40,289 nt of DNA from an uncultured SAR86 cluster bacterium (GCA_902515155.1 CABXTT010000010.1:1-40289); one strand, 5' to 3'; shown: positions 1-8,498, numbered from the stretch's first letter. Made by a program: numbers and translations. The notes: a model not told the origin generated them from the letters alone.

Positions 1-201
1 ATACAAATAACCTCCATTTCTTCCTCTTATACTTTTTACAATACCAGCTATTCTTAACTTTCTAAATATTTGTTCCAAATAAGATAATTCTATACTTTGA
101 TTTAATGAAATATCTGCAAGTGAAACAGGGCCTCGTGACTCAAGAATTCGAAGCTCAGTTAAAGCATTTACAGCATATTTGCTTTTAGTAGTAAGTCTCA
201 C
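1..201 (-). CDS. iscR: Rrf2-family regulator IscR, N-terminal part (runs off the left edge)
   Basis: Reading the minus strand from a GTG at 201 gives [17 protein letters not shown], followed by a winged-helix region containing LSYLEQIF and RGRNGGYL. These are hallmark segments of IscR, the [2Fe-2S] regulator of Fe-S cluster assembly genes. Only about 67 residues are inside the window, so the three cluster-binding cysteines lie outside it. The GTG start is chosen because Rrf2 proteins begin M/V-R-L-T and no better start lies upstream. No Shine-Dalgarno is visible before it. The IscR box and promoter just upstream support IscR over other Rrf2 members. The isc operon would be expected to follow beyond the left edge. 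Confidence 0.88.
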   Translation of the reverse strand, partial: MRLTTKSKYAVNALTELRILESRGPVSLADISLNQSIELSYLEQIFRKLRIAGIVKSIRGRNGGYLY

Positions 202-207
202 GGATGA

Positions 208-235
208 ATTATAAATACCTGACTATTTTAGTCAA
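208..235 (-). promoter_or_regulatory. iscR promoter (-35 TTGACT, 16-bp spacer, -10 TATAAT)
   Basis: On the minus strand TTGACT (230-235) is followed after 16 bases by a perfect TATAAT (208-213). The -35 lies inside the IscR box and shares bases with the purC stop codon (232-234). Six bases separate the -10 from the iscR GTG, so the expected transcription start is at or next to the start codon. Confidence 0.8.
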
Positions 236-239
236 GTTT
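215..239 (-). promoter_or_regulatory. IscR type 1 binding site (autoregulatory operator)
   Basis: The 25-bp site has the core half-sites GACT...AGTC with an A/T-rich centre and GGTAT at its downstream end. By eye it fits the known E. coli type 1 consensus (ATASYYGACTRWWWYAGTCRRSTAT) at all but one position. It covers the -35 of the iscR promoter, as expected for repression by holo-IscR, and includes the last codons and stop of purC. Confidence 0.8.
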
Positions 240-948
240 TAATATTCATGCCCAATCTGTCAGCAACTTGGTGATAAGATTCAACAACATCGCCTAGACC
301 TTGTCTAAATCTATCTTTATCCATCTTTTTTAAAGTTTCAGAATCCCAAAGCCTGCATCCATCAGGCGTAAATTCATCAGCAAGAAGGATTTTTTCACCT
401 GAAAGACCAAATTCAACTTTGAAGTCCACAAGAATTAACCCTGAGTTTATAAACAGCTCTGAAAGAACAGTATTAACTTTATATGTCAAGGCCTTCATTT
501 CATCTATTTGCGCTCTTGAGGCCCAGCCAAAAGAAAGAATATGCTCATCATTGATTAGTGGATCACCCAAATCATCATCCTTTAAGAAAAATTCAAAAAG
601 AGGACTTTCAAGTACTAAACCATCCTCAGTTCCAAGTCTTCTGCAAATTGAACCGGATGCCCTATTTCTAATTACACATTCTATAGGGAACATCGTTAAC
701 TTATGCACTAAAGAATCATTATTGTTTAAAACTTCTATATGATGAGTTTCAATTCCATTATTTTGTAAATGGTCCATTATAAATGCATTGAATTGATTAT
801 TGACTGATCCTTTTCCTAGTAATGCCTCTTTTTTTTTGCCATCGAATGCAGATGTATCATCACTAAAATGCATTATTAAATGCTCATTATTTGAAGTTGT
901 ATACAATGATTTAGCCTTGCCTTTTGTGATTTCTTTTATTTTATCCAT
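232..948 (-). CDS. purC: Phosphoribosylaminoimidazole-succinocarboxamide synthase (SAICAR synthetase)
   Basis: Purine biosynthesis: ATP-dependent joining of aspartate to CAIR, in the cytoplasm. The 238-residue protein is full length for the bacterial monofunctional enzyme. Visible family motifs are GKAKSLY near the N-terminus, ECVIRNRASGS (substrate and ATP region), LVDFKVEFG and the signature DEFTPDGCRLWD. It is the last gene of the dapA-bamC-purC operon, an order also found in E. coli. Its ATG overlaps the bamC stop by one base (TAATG), suggesting translational coupling. Its stop codon lies inside the IscR box of the next gene. Confidence 0.97.
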   Translation of the reverse strand: MDKIKEITKGKAKSLYTTSNNEHLIMHFSDDTSAFDGKKKEALLGKGSVNNQFNAFIMDHLQNNGIETHHIEVLNNNDSLVHKLTMFPIECVIRNRASGSICRRLGTEDGLVLESPLFEFFLKDDDLGDPLINDEHILSFGWASRAQIDEMKALTYKVNTVLSELFINSGLILVDFKVEFGLSGEKILLADEFTPDGCRLWDSETLKKMDKDRFRQGLGDVVESYHQVADRLGMNIKT

Positions 949-1934
949 TAGCTTAATGACTCATTAATTTTTGATAGTAACTCTTCTGCTTCTTCTATTT
1001 TACCATTTTTTGATACTGCTCTTACATAAGTTTTATTATTTTCTTCTGTAATAGTTACAATAAATTGAGAGTCATCATTAAAAGTGTTTTTATTGCTAGC
1101 ATTTTTAGAGCCACCAAATCCTAAAAAAGAAAATATTCCATCATCTTCCTCGCTAATATAACTCACATAAAATATACCCATGCTTCTATCAAGATCATTA
1201 GAAACAATATTTGAAGCATTCATTGCCTTACTCACAGAAGACCATGCTCTATCAAAATTTAAATTAAGTTCAATGACAGTCTGACCATTTTCTGCAAAAA
1301 TTTTAGCTTTTTTCATTTCATTAAGATTTTGTGCGGCCAAGGAAGTTCCAGTGAAACTATCTACAGATTCAGCGAAGTAATTAACTATATTTTCTAATTC
1401 TGATTGAATTAATGGGAGATTACTCTGAATCTCATTATTTTCTTTGTTAACCTGGTTTAAGAATATTTCTGTCGAAGCCTCTTTAATTCCGTGTTCTATT
1501 TTCATATTTAAAGTTGAATTTTCATCGAAGTTAATAATTATCTCACCTGTATTTGGATTAGTGCTTTTAACTTCATATGCGGAGGTATCCCAATAATTTT
1601 TAGATATAGGCCATGACGTTGAAGGCAACGTTTCTATGTAGATCCACATTAATTCTCCAAGCCTCCTTAGTTGAACTGAACTATTTCCAGATGAAGCAAA
1701 TATTTGTCTTGGTTTTGGGACATTCTGATCTTTCATAACTTCTTCAATCTCAAGAACTGGATAATGATTTTCATCGGCTACTAGATCAAGATTTTCAGGA
1801 AGGATGATATCTTTTTCTACTTTTTCTTTTAAAAAGTTATATTGGGTAGGTGGGAAAAGGCCTTCGGGTCCATTTATATATGAACACGAAGATAAGAAAA
1901 TAATACTAGCGATAAGGGAGTTTTTTATTTTCAT
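948..1934 (-). CDS. bamC: Outer membrane assembly lipoprotein BamC
   Basis: Lipoprotein partner of the BAM complex, which inserts beta-barrel proteins into the outer membrane. The N-terminus is a lipoprotein signal with lipobox LSSC (Cys about residue 17). A loose linker and two helix-grip-like domains follow; the C-terminal one begins around ELNLNFDRAWSSVSKAM. At 328 residues it is close to E. coli BamC (344). Sequence identity to the family looks low, as is normal for BamC, so the call leans on the lipobox, size and the dapA-bamC-purC context. The start overlaps the dapA stop by four bases (ATGA). Confidence 0.85.
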   Translation of the reverse strand: MKIKNSLIASIIFLSSCSYINGPEGLFPPTQYNFLKEKVEKDIILPENLDLVADENHYPVLEIEEVMKDQNVPKPRQIFASSGNSSVQLRRLGELMWIYIETLPSTSWPISKNYWDTSAYEVKSTNPNTGEIIINFDENSTLNMKIEHGIKEASTEIFLNQVNKENNEIQSNLPLIQSELENIVNYFAESVDSFTGTSLAAQNLNEMKKAKIFAENGQTVIELNLNFDRAWSSVSKAMNASNIVSNDLDRSMGIFYVSYISEEDDGIFSFLGFGGSKNASNKNTFNDDSQFIVTITEENNKTYVRAVSKNGKIEEAEELLSKINESLS

Positions 1935-2821
1935 ATTAATTCTAATTTTATCATCTCAGATAACACTTCGTCATGATAACTTTCATCCAACTCTATGAGA
2001 GGAAGCCTAATTGCATTTTTAATCATTCCCATTTTGTAAAGCATCCACTTAACTGGAATTGGATTAGATTCAACAAAAAGCAATCTATACAATTCAGAAT
2101 TTTTAGAGTGTAAGGCCCTGGCATCATTTATATTACCTTTTTTTACAAAGGAGCATATATCGGAAATAGATTTAGGAGTTACATTTGCTGCAACTGAAAT
2201 AACCCCATTTGTTCCGAGCTCAAGAGACTCTTCAAATGTTGGATCATCACCAGAATAGATAAAAAAATCTTTTTCTAATTTCTTAGAAATACTTATTAAA
2301 TCATTAACTCTATTAAGGTCATCAACTGCTTCTTTAATACCTATTATATTTTTGTGGTTTGATAAAGCTTGCACACTTGAAGGAAGAAGATCACAAGCAG
2401 TCCTAGATGGAACATTATATAAAATTTGATTTATTTCAACTGAGTCGGCTATGGATTCATAATGTGCGATTAGTCCCTTTTGATTAGGTTTATTATAGTA
2501 AGGAGTTACGAGAAGAGCATAGTCTGCTCCTAAGCTTTTAGATTCTTGTGTTAATTCAATAGCCTCTTGAGTTGAGTTTGCTCCTGTTCCTGCAATTACA
2601 GGTATTCTTTTATTTACATATTTTGATGTGAATCCTATTACCTCAAGATGCTCTTTAAAATTGAGAGTTGCCGATTCACCAGTAGTACCAACAGAAACTA
2701 TTCCATTAGTTCCTTCACTAATATGCCAGTCAATTAATTTTTCCAGAGATTTATAATCTATGTCTCCATTTGGAAACATTGGCGTTGTTAAAGCTACTAA
2801 ACTTCCCTCTAATGCTTGCAT
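1931..2821 (-). CDS. dapA: 4-hydroxy-tetrahydrodipicolinate synthase
   Basis: First committed step to diaminopimelate and lysine: condenses pyruvate with aspartate semialdehyde. It is a (beta/alpha)8 class I aldolase of 296 residues. Motifs seen are GTTGESATL, the Tyr motif YYNKP, LYNVPSRT and GIKEA with the Schiff-base lysine. The ATG at 2821 is preferred to an in-frame TTG one codon upstream because it gives the normal N-terminus (EGSLVALTTP). It heads the operon with bamC and purC. The 67-bp divergent gap to bcp must hold its promoter, but no clear -35/-10 pair was found. gcvR, which separates dapA from bcp in E. coli, is absent. Confidence 0.96.
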   Translation of the reverse strand: MQALEGSLVALTTPMFPNGDIDYKSLEKLIDWHISEGTNGIVSVGTTGESATLNFKEHLEVIGFTSKYVNKRIPVIAGTGANSTQEAIELTQESKSLGADYALLVTPYYNKPNQKGLIAHYESIADSVEINQILYNVPSRTACDLLPSSVQALSNHKNIIGIKEAVDDLNRVNDLISISKKLEKDFFIYSGDDPTFEESLELGTNGVISVAANVTPKSISDICSFVKKGNINDARALHSKNSELYRLLFVESNPIPVKWMLYKMGMIKNAIRLPLIELDESYHDEVLSEMIKLELI

Positions 2822-2888
2822 CAATAAAAATTTCGGTAAAGAATAGGACTATACACTATTTTAATAAAATATCTTATAGGTAGAAATT

Positions 2889-3359
2889 ATGACAAAAAAA
2901 CTTGAAGGAAAAAAATGTCCAAATTTTAATGGCGAATGCACTAACAATAAAACATTTTCTAACAAAGATTTTATCGGAAAAAATCTAATAATCTATTTTT
3001 ATCCAAAAGATAGTACTCCTGGATGCACTTCAGAAGGTCAAGACTTTAGAGATAAATATAAAGAATTTAAGAAATTAAAAACAGAAATATTAGGAGTTTC
3101 AAGAGAGTCTATAAAATCTCATGAAAATTTTAAATCTAAGCAGTCATTTCCATTTGAACTTTTATCAGATCCAGAAGAAAAAGTTTGCAAAGCTTTTGAC
3201 GTCATGAAATTAAAATCAATGTATGGAAGAGAATATATAGGCGTCGATAGAAGTACTTTTTTAATCAATTCTGATGGAAAAGTTGTTAAAGAGTGGAGAA
3301 ATGTGAAAGTTAAAGGCCATGTTGAAGAGGTTTTTAACTCTGTTAAGAATTTAACTTAG
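2889..3359 (+). CDS. bcp: Thioredoxin-dependent peroxiredoxin, Bcp/PrxQ type
   Basis: Reduces hydrogen peroxide and organic peroxides. The peroxidatic cysteine is Cys46 in STPGCTSEGQDF. The resolving Cys five residues later, present in E. coli Bcp, is replaced by Gln51. Remaining cysteines are 10, 17 and 100 (EEKVCKAFDV), so the resolving residue is uncertain or an outside thiol is used. The C-terminal VDRSTFLI...VKVKGHVEEV block is typical. It is 156 residues, full length. It is transcribed away from dapA and its last nine bases overlap the convergent perM gene. Confidence 0.94.
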   Translation: MTKKLEGKKCPNFNGECTNNKTFSNKDFIGKNLIIYFYPKDSTPGCTSEGQDFRDKYKEFKKLKTEILGVSRESIKSHENFKSKQSFPFELLSDPEEKVCKAFDVMKLKSMYGREYIGVDRSTFLINSDGKVVKEWRNVKVKGHVEEVFNSVKNLT

Positions 3360-4409
3360 TCTGTCTCCGGAAGGCCATGCATTCCATACGGCTTTTATAA
3401 AAGTTGCAATGGGAATTGAAAAGAAAACTCCCCAAAAACCAAACATGCTTCCAAATACAAATACAGCTAATATTATGATGACGGGATGCAACTTCACAGC
3501 ATCTGAGAAAATGATTGGAACCAATAAGTTGCCATCTAATGCTTGTAATAATAAATATAGTCCAACTAGAAGATAAAACTGGGTGCCAATACCAAATTGA
3601 AGTAATCCAACAACCACAACTGGAATAGTTACTAAAAAAGCTCCAACATATGGAATCAATACAGAGAAACCAACCAATACTGAAAGTAATGCAGTATATT
3701 TAAGACCTAATGATGCAAATATAATTGCTGCAGCAGAACCCACTATAAAGATTTCAAGAATTTTACCCCTTACATAATTACTAAGTTGAACGTCCATTTC
3801 TATCCATATATTGGAAAGCATTTGCCTTTTACCTGGAATTATTTTTATCAAGCCCTCAATAATATTTTTTCTATCAAAAAGAAAAAAGAAAACCAAAATT
3901 GGGAACAGAATTATGTACAACAGAATTGTGATTGTGCTTTGTATTCCAGCTATCGATGATTTAACTAAATTCTGAGTAATGGATGTTAATTCTGTTGAAA
4001 CTGCCTGAAAAAAAACTGAAATTTGATCAGAGGAAACTAGTTCAGGAAATTTTGTAGGCAATTCTGATACAAAATTAAGAAAATTATTAAATAGGCCAGG
4101 GATGTCTAAAATAAAGGCTTGAAGTTGAATATATAGAATTGGTACCAGCCAAATCAAAATTGCTGCACCAGTGATTATAAATATAGAAAAAGTTATTAAG
4201 AGTGCTAAATATTTACTTATATTATAAGACTCTATTTTTTTTTGGAGTCCTACTAATAAATATGCAACTACTATACTGATCAGAAATGGAGTTAGTATAG
4301 ATCCAAAGAAACTTATTATTAACAATACGAACACCAATACCAAAGAAAATATTATGGTTTCTTCGTTGCTAAAGATTTTTTTTAATAAGCTGTTTAGCTG
4401 ATTAAACAT
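3351..4409 (-). CDS. perM: PerM/AI-2E transporter family membrane protein
   Basis: Polytopic inner-membrane protein of 352 residues with about seven to eight hydrophobic segments: an N-terminal pair, a middle segment near 65-90, then a C-terminal cluster from about residue 150 on. The block LLIPYVGAFLVTIPVVV and the final VFGSMFGFWGVFFSIPIAT are typical of the family (PF01594). The family includes putative exporters and Na+/H+ antiporters, and the substrate here cannot be told. E. coli also has bcp, perM and bepA side by side, supporting the PerM label. No terminator is visible in the overlap with bcp. Confidence 0.88.
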   Translation of the reverse strand: MFNQLNSLLKKIFSNEETIIFSLVLVFVLLIISFFGSILTPFLISIVVAYLLVGLQKKIESYNISKYLALLITFSIFIITGAAILIWLVPILYIQLQAFILDIPGLFNNFLNFVSELPTKFPELVSSDQISVFFQAVSTELTSITQNLVKSSIAGIQSTITILLYIILFPILVFFFLFDRKNIIEGLIKIIPGKRQMLSNIWIEMDVQLSNYVRGKILEIFIVGSAAAIIFASLGLKYTALLSVLVGFSVLIPYVGAFLVTIPVVVVGLLQFGIGTQFYLLVGLYLLLQALDGNLLVPIIFSDAVKLHPVIIILAVFVFGSMFGFWGVFFSIPIATFIKAVWNAWPSGDRLS

Positions 4410-4569
4410 AATTTTTAAAACCCTCTTTTTATTGAAACTATATTGTTAAAAATATGGTCAAATAAGTGATATGTGTATTAATCTATATAATTGCTTCAAC
4501 CATATTAATCGAAAAACGCTTTTTATGTTAGTTTTAGGGCTCCTTAAAAATATTAAATCTTTTTAAATA

Positions 4570-5997
4570 ATGAAAATAACGATATATATCTTCATAGCTT
4601 TTTTAAGCTTATTTTGTGTATCAGATGAGAAAAAAGAGCTACTACTCCCACAGTTAGGTGACAGAGTATCAGCAGCAGTTTCACCTGCAGAAGAGAGAGC
4701 TATCGGTAAAGAATTTTTGAAACAGATATACTATCAGGCACCCTTGATTTCAGACCCATTAATACAAGAATATACTGAACTTCTGATATACAGACTTTCT
4801 GAATATAGCCAAGTTGAAGATAGATATTTCAATGTTCTTTTAGTAGATGATAATTCTCTTAACGCCTTTGCAGCACCGGGTGGAATTATTGGAGTGAATG
4901 GAGGATTATTTCTTAATGCTGATAATGAGGGACAATTCTCATCTGTCCTAGCACATGAGCTTGCCCATCTTAGTCAAAGACATTTTGCAAGAAATGTTTT
5001 GAGGTCTCAAGATACAAATTTAGCATCTATTTTGGTAATGGTTTCATCAATTGCAATTGGTCTTTTAAGTAATAATCCAAATGCTATGGCTTTTGGACCA
5101 GCATTTTTACAAACTCAAAGCTTAAGATATAGCAGATTATTTGAAAAAGAAGCAGACAGAGTGGGTTTCGCTAATTTAGTAAGAGCAGGCTATAACCCAA
5201 ATTCAATGGGAGAAATGTTTGAAAATATGAATGATCTAAGAAGATTATCAGGCGACCTTCCTCCCGAATTTTTATTAACACACCCCCTTTCAACATCTAG
5301 AATTAATGATGCATTTAATGCAGCTGAGGGTATTTCAAAAGATGGAACAAAGATAGATAGTCTTGAGTATTCCTTTATCAAAGCTAGATTAAAAATTCGT
5401 TACGAAAAGATACCCTCAAACGCTCTAAGAAACTATAAATCTTTGATAGAGAATTCGAGATCGGATGCGAATATTTATGGCTTGTCTCTATCTTATAAGG
5501 AAAATAATAATTATGAAAAAAGTATTAACTTAATAAATGAATTAATTAATAAGTATCCAAAAAATTTATTCTTAAATACTTCGAAAGTTGAAATACTTAC
5601 AGAGGCAAATCAATATGAAGCTGCTTTAAGATTATCTGATCAATTTCTAGAAATTTCTCCAAAAAACTATCCCCTATCAATTATGAAATCTAAATTATTA
5701 CTTCAAATGAAGAGATATTTTGAATCTGAAGAAATAATTAGAGATCAGATTTTAAGAAGAAATGATGACCCTGAATTATGGTTCATGTTATCTGAAATAC
5801 AAAGGAGCAGTAAAAATATTGTTGGGTATCATCAAAGTAGAGCTGAATATTTTTTACTACTTGGTCAGAACGAGGAGGCTTTAAATCAACTTGAGTTTGC
5901 ATTAAAACTTACTAAAAACAATTTTCAAGTTTCAGAAAGTATAATGACAAAAATTATTAAAATTAAAAAAGAATTAGAGAGTTCTAGGGGCCTTTAA
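4570..5997 (+). CDS. bepA: Periplasmic M48 metalloprotease/chaperone with TPR domain (BepA)
   Basis: Quality-control protease and chaperone for outer-membrane proteins, notably LptD assembly via BAM. It has an N-terminal signal peptide (about 1-18), an M48 peptidase domain with zinc motif HELAH (His129, Glu130, His133), and the downstream EKEAD motif supplying the third ligand. His238 in THPLSTSR matches the known BepA regulatory 'His switch'. TPR repeats run from about 265 to the C-terminus. The 475 residues compare with 487 in E. coli. No clear Shine-Dalgarno precedes the ATG. The 160-bp gap upstream holds a TATAAT-like hexamer at 4486-4491 without a good -35. The 3' end overlaps the convergent carrier gene. 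Confidence 0.93.
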   Translation: MKITIYIFIAFLSLFCVSDEKKELLLPQLGDRVSAAVSPAEERAIGKEFLKQIYYQAPLISDPLIQEYTELLIYRLSEYSQVEDRYFNVLLVDDNSLNAFAAPGGIIGVNGGLFLNADNEGQFSSVLAHELAHLSQRHFARNVLRSQDTNLASILVMVSSIAIGLLSNNPNAMAFGPAFLQTQSLRYSRLFEKEADRVGFANLVRAGYNPNSMGEMFENMNDLRRLSGDLPPEFLLTHPLSTSRINDAFNAAEGISKDGTKIDSLEYSFIKARLKIRYEKIPSNALRNYKSLIENSRSDANIYGLSLSYKENNNYEKSINLINELINKYPKNLFLNTSKVEILTEANQYEAALRLSDQFLEISPKNYPLSIMKSKLLLQMKRYFESEEIIRDQILRRNDDPELWFMLSEIQRSSKNIVGYHQSRAEYFLLLGQNEEALNQLEFALKLTKNNFQVSESIMTKIIKIKKELESSRGL

Positions 5998-7216
5998 CTT
6001 TATTGCTTGAATTTTTTGAAATTTTTAAGCCTGTAATAGATAAAAGTGCTGCAAGCGGAATTGCTAATAAAGGCATGACGCTTAAAGCTATTGATGATAA
6101 TTTACCGATTGCCATTAATAAACTACCTGTTAAATCTCCAAACCTAGTTACAAAGGTGTCTATAAATACTGAAGATTTATATCTATCTTTTTTACCTAGC
6201 TCACTATAAATTATTTCTCTACTTGGTTTGTTAAAACCATATTCAAAGACTCTTAGTAAAGCTTGTGCAAAAACTACCACTCCAACCGACGGAACTAAAC
6301 CATAAAGTAAAAAAACTATAACAAATAAAATTCCATAAACTATTAATATTAACTTTATACCAAATGCTGCAATTACTATGTAAGTTAAGAATAGCTGAGT
6401 TAATAATGTTAATGGTGACACTAATTGCTCTATTCTTGCAAAAAGTTCTATTCTTTGTGGAGACAAATCAGAATATGACTCAATTATTGGTATTGCACTA
6501 ATCCACTGTATGGTCATTAATAAAGTGAAAAGCCAAGAGTATGTGGCAATTGTTCTTATTTCATTGGTATTAATAATGTTATTTATAGCATCAGACCACT
6601 TGCCTCCAATCTTCTCAGATAGATTTGAGGTCTTATTAGAATTGGCAATATATATTGCGACTATCATTGCACAGAATAATAAAATTGATGCAGATAATAC
6701 AAAAAATTCTAGGCCAGAATTTGTGAATGATTCAGACAATCTAACAGATATTTCAGAACCAAAAATGGCTCCTAGAGAGCCTCCTGCCATTATAAAACCG
6801 TATAGCTTTCTTGATTTTGTATCTCTAAATATATTAATTACTAGGACCCAAAATATTGAAACAACAAAGAATGAATATATATTGCACCAAACGTAAAATA
6901 TTCGACCAAGCCATATAGCTTCAGTAATATTATTTTCACTCAATGATTTAGAATAAGATAGAAATGCAAATAGATTTAATATTAGAAAAGAATAGCAATA
7001 AATAATAATTTTTTTTAGATTTGATCTTGATGCTATCCATGCATATATAGGATTAATTACTAGCATTGTAATTGCTGTAACTGCTAATAAAACCAGTAAA
7101 AAGTCTTGGCTGTAGTTTTCTACTGCCATTTCGTTTCTTACAGCTCTTAAAACATACCAAGAAGATAAAACTAAAAAAAATAAAAAACTTGTTAGAACAG
7201 TATCTTTAAGTTTCAT
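5984..7216 (-). CDS. NTT/ATP-ADP translocase-like membrane carrier (MFS superfamily)
   Basis: A 410-residue protein with about 11-12 transmembrane segments. The motifs FLVLSSWYVLRAVRNEM near the N-terminus, IMAGGSLGAIFGSE in the middle and YGFNKPSREIIY in TM10 resemble the bacterial NTP/NDP exchange transporter family, whose best-known members are the ATP thieves of rickettsiae and chlamydiae. Free-living bacteria also carry shorter homologues of unknown substrate; this one is about 90 residues shorter than the classical translocases. It lies directly downstream of tRNA-Lys on the same strand and overlaps the convergent bepA by 14 bp. Family membership is fairly sure; nucleotide transport is not shown. 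Confidence 0.72.
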   Translation of the reverse strand: MKLKDTVLTSFLFFLVLSSWYVLRAVRNEMAVENYSQDFLLVLLAVTAITMLVINPIYAWIASRSNLKKIIIYCYSFLILNLFAFLSYSKSLSENNITEAIWLGRIFYVWCNIYSFFVVSIFWVLVINIFRDTKSRKLYGFIMAGGSLGAIFGSEISVRLSESFTNSGLEFFVLSASILLFCAMIVAIYIANSNKTSNLSEKIGGKWSDAINNIINTNEIRTIATYSWLFTLLMTIQWISAIPIIESYSDLSPQRIELFARIEQLVSPLTLLTQLFLTYIVIAAFGIKLILIVYGILFVIVFLLYGLVPSVGVVVFAQALLRVFEYGFNKPSREIIYSELGKKDRYKSSVFIDTFVTRFGDLTGSLLMAIGKLSSIALSVMPLLAIPLAALLSITGLKISKNSSNKVKGP

Positions 7217-7237
7217 TATAATATTATGCCCTATGAG

Positions 7238-7313
7238 TGGTGGGTCGCACAGGATTCGAACCTGTGACCAATTGGTTAAAAGCCAACTGCTCTACCAGCT
7301 GAGCTAGCGACCC
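7238..7313 (-). tRNA. tRNA-Lys, anticodon UUU
   Basis: The minus strand gives a full cloverleaf of 76 nt: acceptor GGGTCGC / GCGACCC, D arm with AGCTCAGCTGGTAGAGC, anticodon loop CTTTTAA (anticodon bases at 7278-7280), and T arm with GGTTCGAATCC. Discriminator A and a genome-encoded CCA end (7238-7240) are present. It follows cpoB by 24 bases. Pseudomonas also has tRNA-Lys near the end of its tol-pal region, so the placement is ancestral. No terminator is seen between cpoB and the tRNA, so it may be processed from the operon transcript. Confidence 0.98.
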
Positions 7314-7340
7314 GTGGTTATGCATAATAAAAAAAGGTGA

Positions 7341-7991
7341 TTATTCCATATTTTTCAATAACTGCAAGGCTAATGATGATGCTGTGTTATCTGGATATTC
7401 TCTAACAACATAATTATATTTTTCTTTTGCCATTACAATATCGTTATTTTTTAAATAAATATCGCCAATCTTCTTATGAGCTAAGGGTATTCTATAATGC
7501 GAGGGAAAGGATGAAATAAGTTCCATAAAATAATTATTTGATTGCTCAAAATTATTTTGAATCATGGATATTTCGCCTAACCAAAAAAAAGATAATGGAG
7601 TTTTTTCCTCATCAGTAAAACTTTCAACGAAATACTTAAACAATAAAAGTGCTCTATCAAAGTTTTGTTCTTCTAAAGCATTTATTGCTGATTTATATAC
7701 CTCATCTTTGCTTTTAGTATCTTCAATGCCTTTAAATCTTATGTTTGAATCGATTGCCAGATCTTCAAGACCATCATCAGTAACTTCAGGTTTGGAATCA
7801 ACTGATTCATCAATTAATTTATTAATTAAGTATTCTTGAGACTCTATTTGATTCCTTAGGTCTGCAATTTCTATTTCAAGTTCTTGTATCTTTAAAAATA
7901 GTAGATCAGCTTGTACATCTTTATTTTCATCAGCTTGAAGTTGATCAATTGATAATATTGATATCAAAAAAAATAAAATAACTTTTTTCAT
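7341..7991 (-). CDS. cpoB: Cell division coordinator CpoB (YbgF)
   Basis: Periplasmic protein that links Tol-Pal to PBP1B/LpoB activity at the septum. It has a signal peptide of about 20 residues (cleavage near QLQA-DE), then a short coiled-coil (about 28-60, heptad-like LKIQELEIEIADLRNQIE), a linker, and C-terminal TPR repeats from about residue 95 (YKSAINALEEQNFDRALLLF and following). At 216 residues it is slightly shorter than the 263 of E. coli. It is the last gene of the tol-pal run; its start lies three bases after the pal stop. Confidence 0.9.
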   Translation of the reverse strand: MKKVILFFLISILSIDQLQADENKDVQADLLFLKIQELEIEIADLRNQIESQEYLINKLIDESVDSKPEVTDDGLEDLAIDSNIRFKGIEDTKSKDEVYKSAINALEEQNFDRALLLFKYFVESFTDEEKTPLSFFWLGEISMIQNNFEQSNNYFMELISSFPSHYRIPLAHKKIGDIYLKNNDIVMAKEKYNYVVREYPDNTASSLALQLLKNME

Positions 7992-7994
7992 TAT

Positions 7995-8498
7995 TTAATT
8001 GATTTCAGCCCTTCTATTTTTCGAGTGGCTTGATTCATCTGAGCCTTCAGCTATTAATCTTTCTTCACCATAACTTTTTACCAACACTCTTGATTTGTTC
8101 ACACCATTAACTGCTAAATAATCCCTAACAGACTCTGCCCTTCTTTGTCCTAATGCTAAATTATATTCTCTGGTACCTCTCTCATCAGCATGGCCTGATA
8201 TAGTGATTTTTATGGAAGAATTTTCTTTCATAGCAGTAACAGCACTTCGTAATGTTTGAATAGATTTGCTGCTCAGCTTAAAACTATCAAATTCAAAATA
8301 AACAGTTGCATTAGCTAGGATAGCCTTAGTTTCATAATTAACAGAAATATTATCTTTTACAGACGCCTCAACCGTTTGGATACCACCGTCATAAACACTC
8401 TCTTCAGTTACATTCATACTTGAACATGAAGAAAGTAATATTAAAAAAACAAATGTGCTAAAAAAGTTTTTGTTAGGTACATTTTTTATATTTATCAT
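7995..8498 (-). CDS. pal: Peptidoglycan-associated lipoprotein Pal
   Basis: Outer-membrane lipoprotein that binds peptidoglycan and TolB. The lipobox LSSC is at about residues 22-25. The OmpA-like domain starts with YFEFDSFKL and contains SGHADERGTREYNLALGQRRA, with the Asp and Arg that bind diaminopimelate, and ends with SKNRRAEIN. The 167 residues match the family. It lies 18 bp after tolB. Confidence 0.97.
   Translation of the reverse strand: MINIKNVPNKNFFSTFVFLILLSSCSSMNVTEESVYDGGIQTVEASVKDNISVNYETKAILANATVYFEFDSFKLSSKSIQTLRSAVTAMKENSSIKITISGHADERGTREYNLALGQRRAESVRDYLAVNGVNKSRVLVKSYGEERLIAEGSDESSHSKNRRAEIN

Noticed and set aside
419-742. Plus-strand ORF of 107 codons inside purC
   Set aside because: Antisense to a full-length, motif-complete purC; no independent support.
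6510-6896. Plus-strand ORF of 128 codons
   Set aside because: Fully antisense to the membrane carrier gene; its hydrophobic stretches are the reverse reading of transmembrane helices.
5984-7216. Intracellular parasite lifestyle suggested by an ATP/ADP-translocase-like protein
   Set aside because: The family also occurs in free-living bacteria, and the window shows complete envelope and nucleotide synthesis genes, unlike energy parasites.
7238-7313. tRNA-Lys as an attachment site of an integrated element
   Set aside because: No duplicated tRNA 3' end, integrase or phage gene was found nearby, and tRNA-Lys after tol-pal is an old gammaproteobacterial arrangement.
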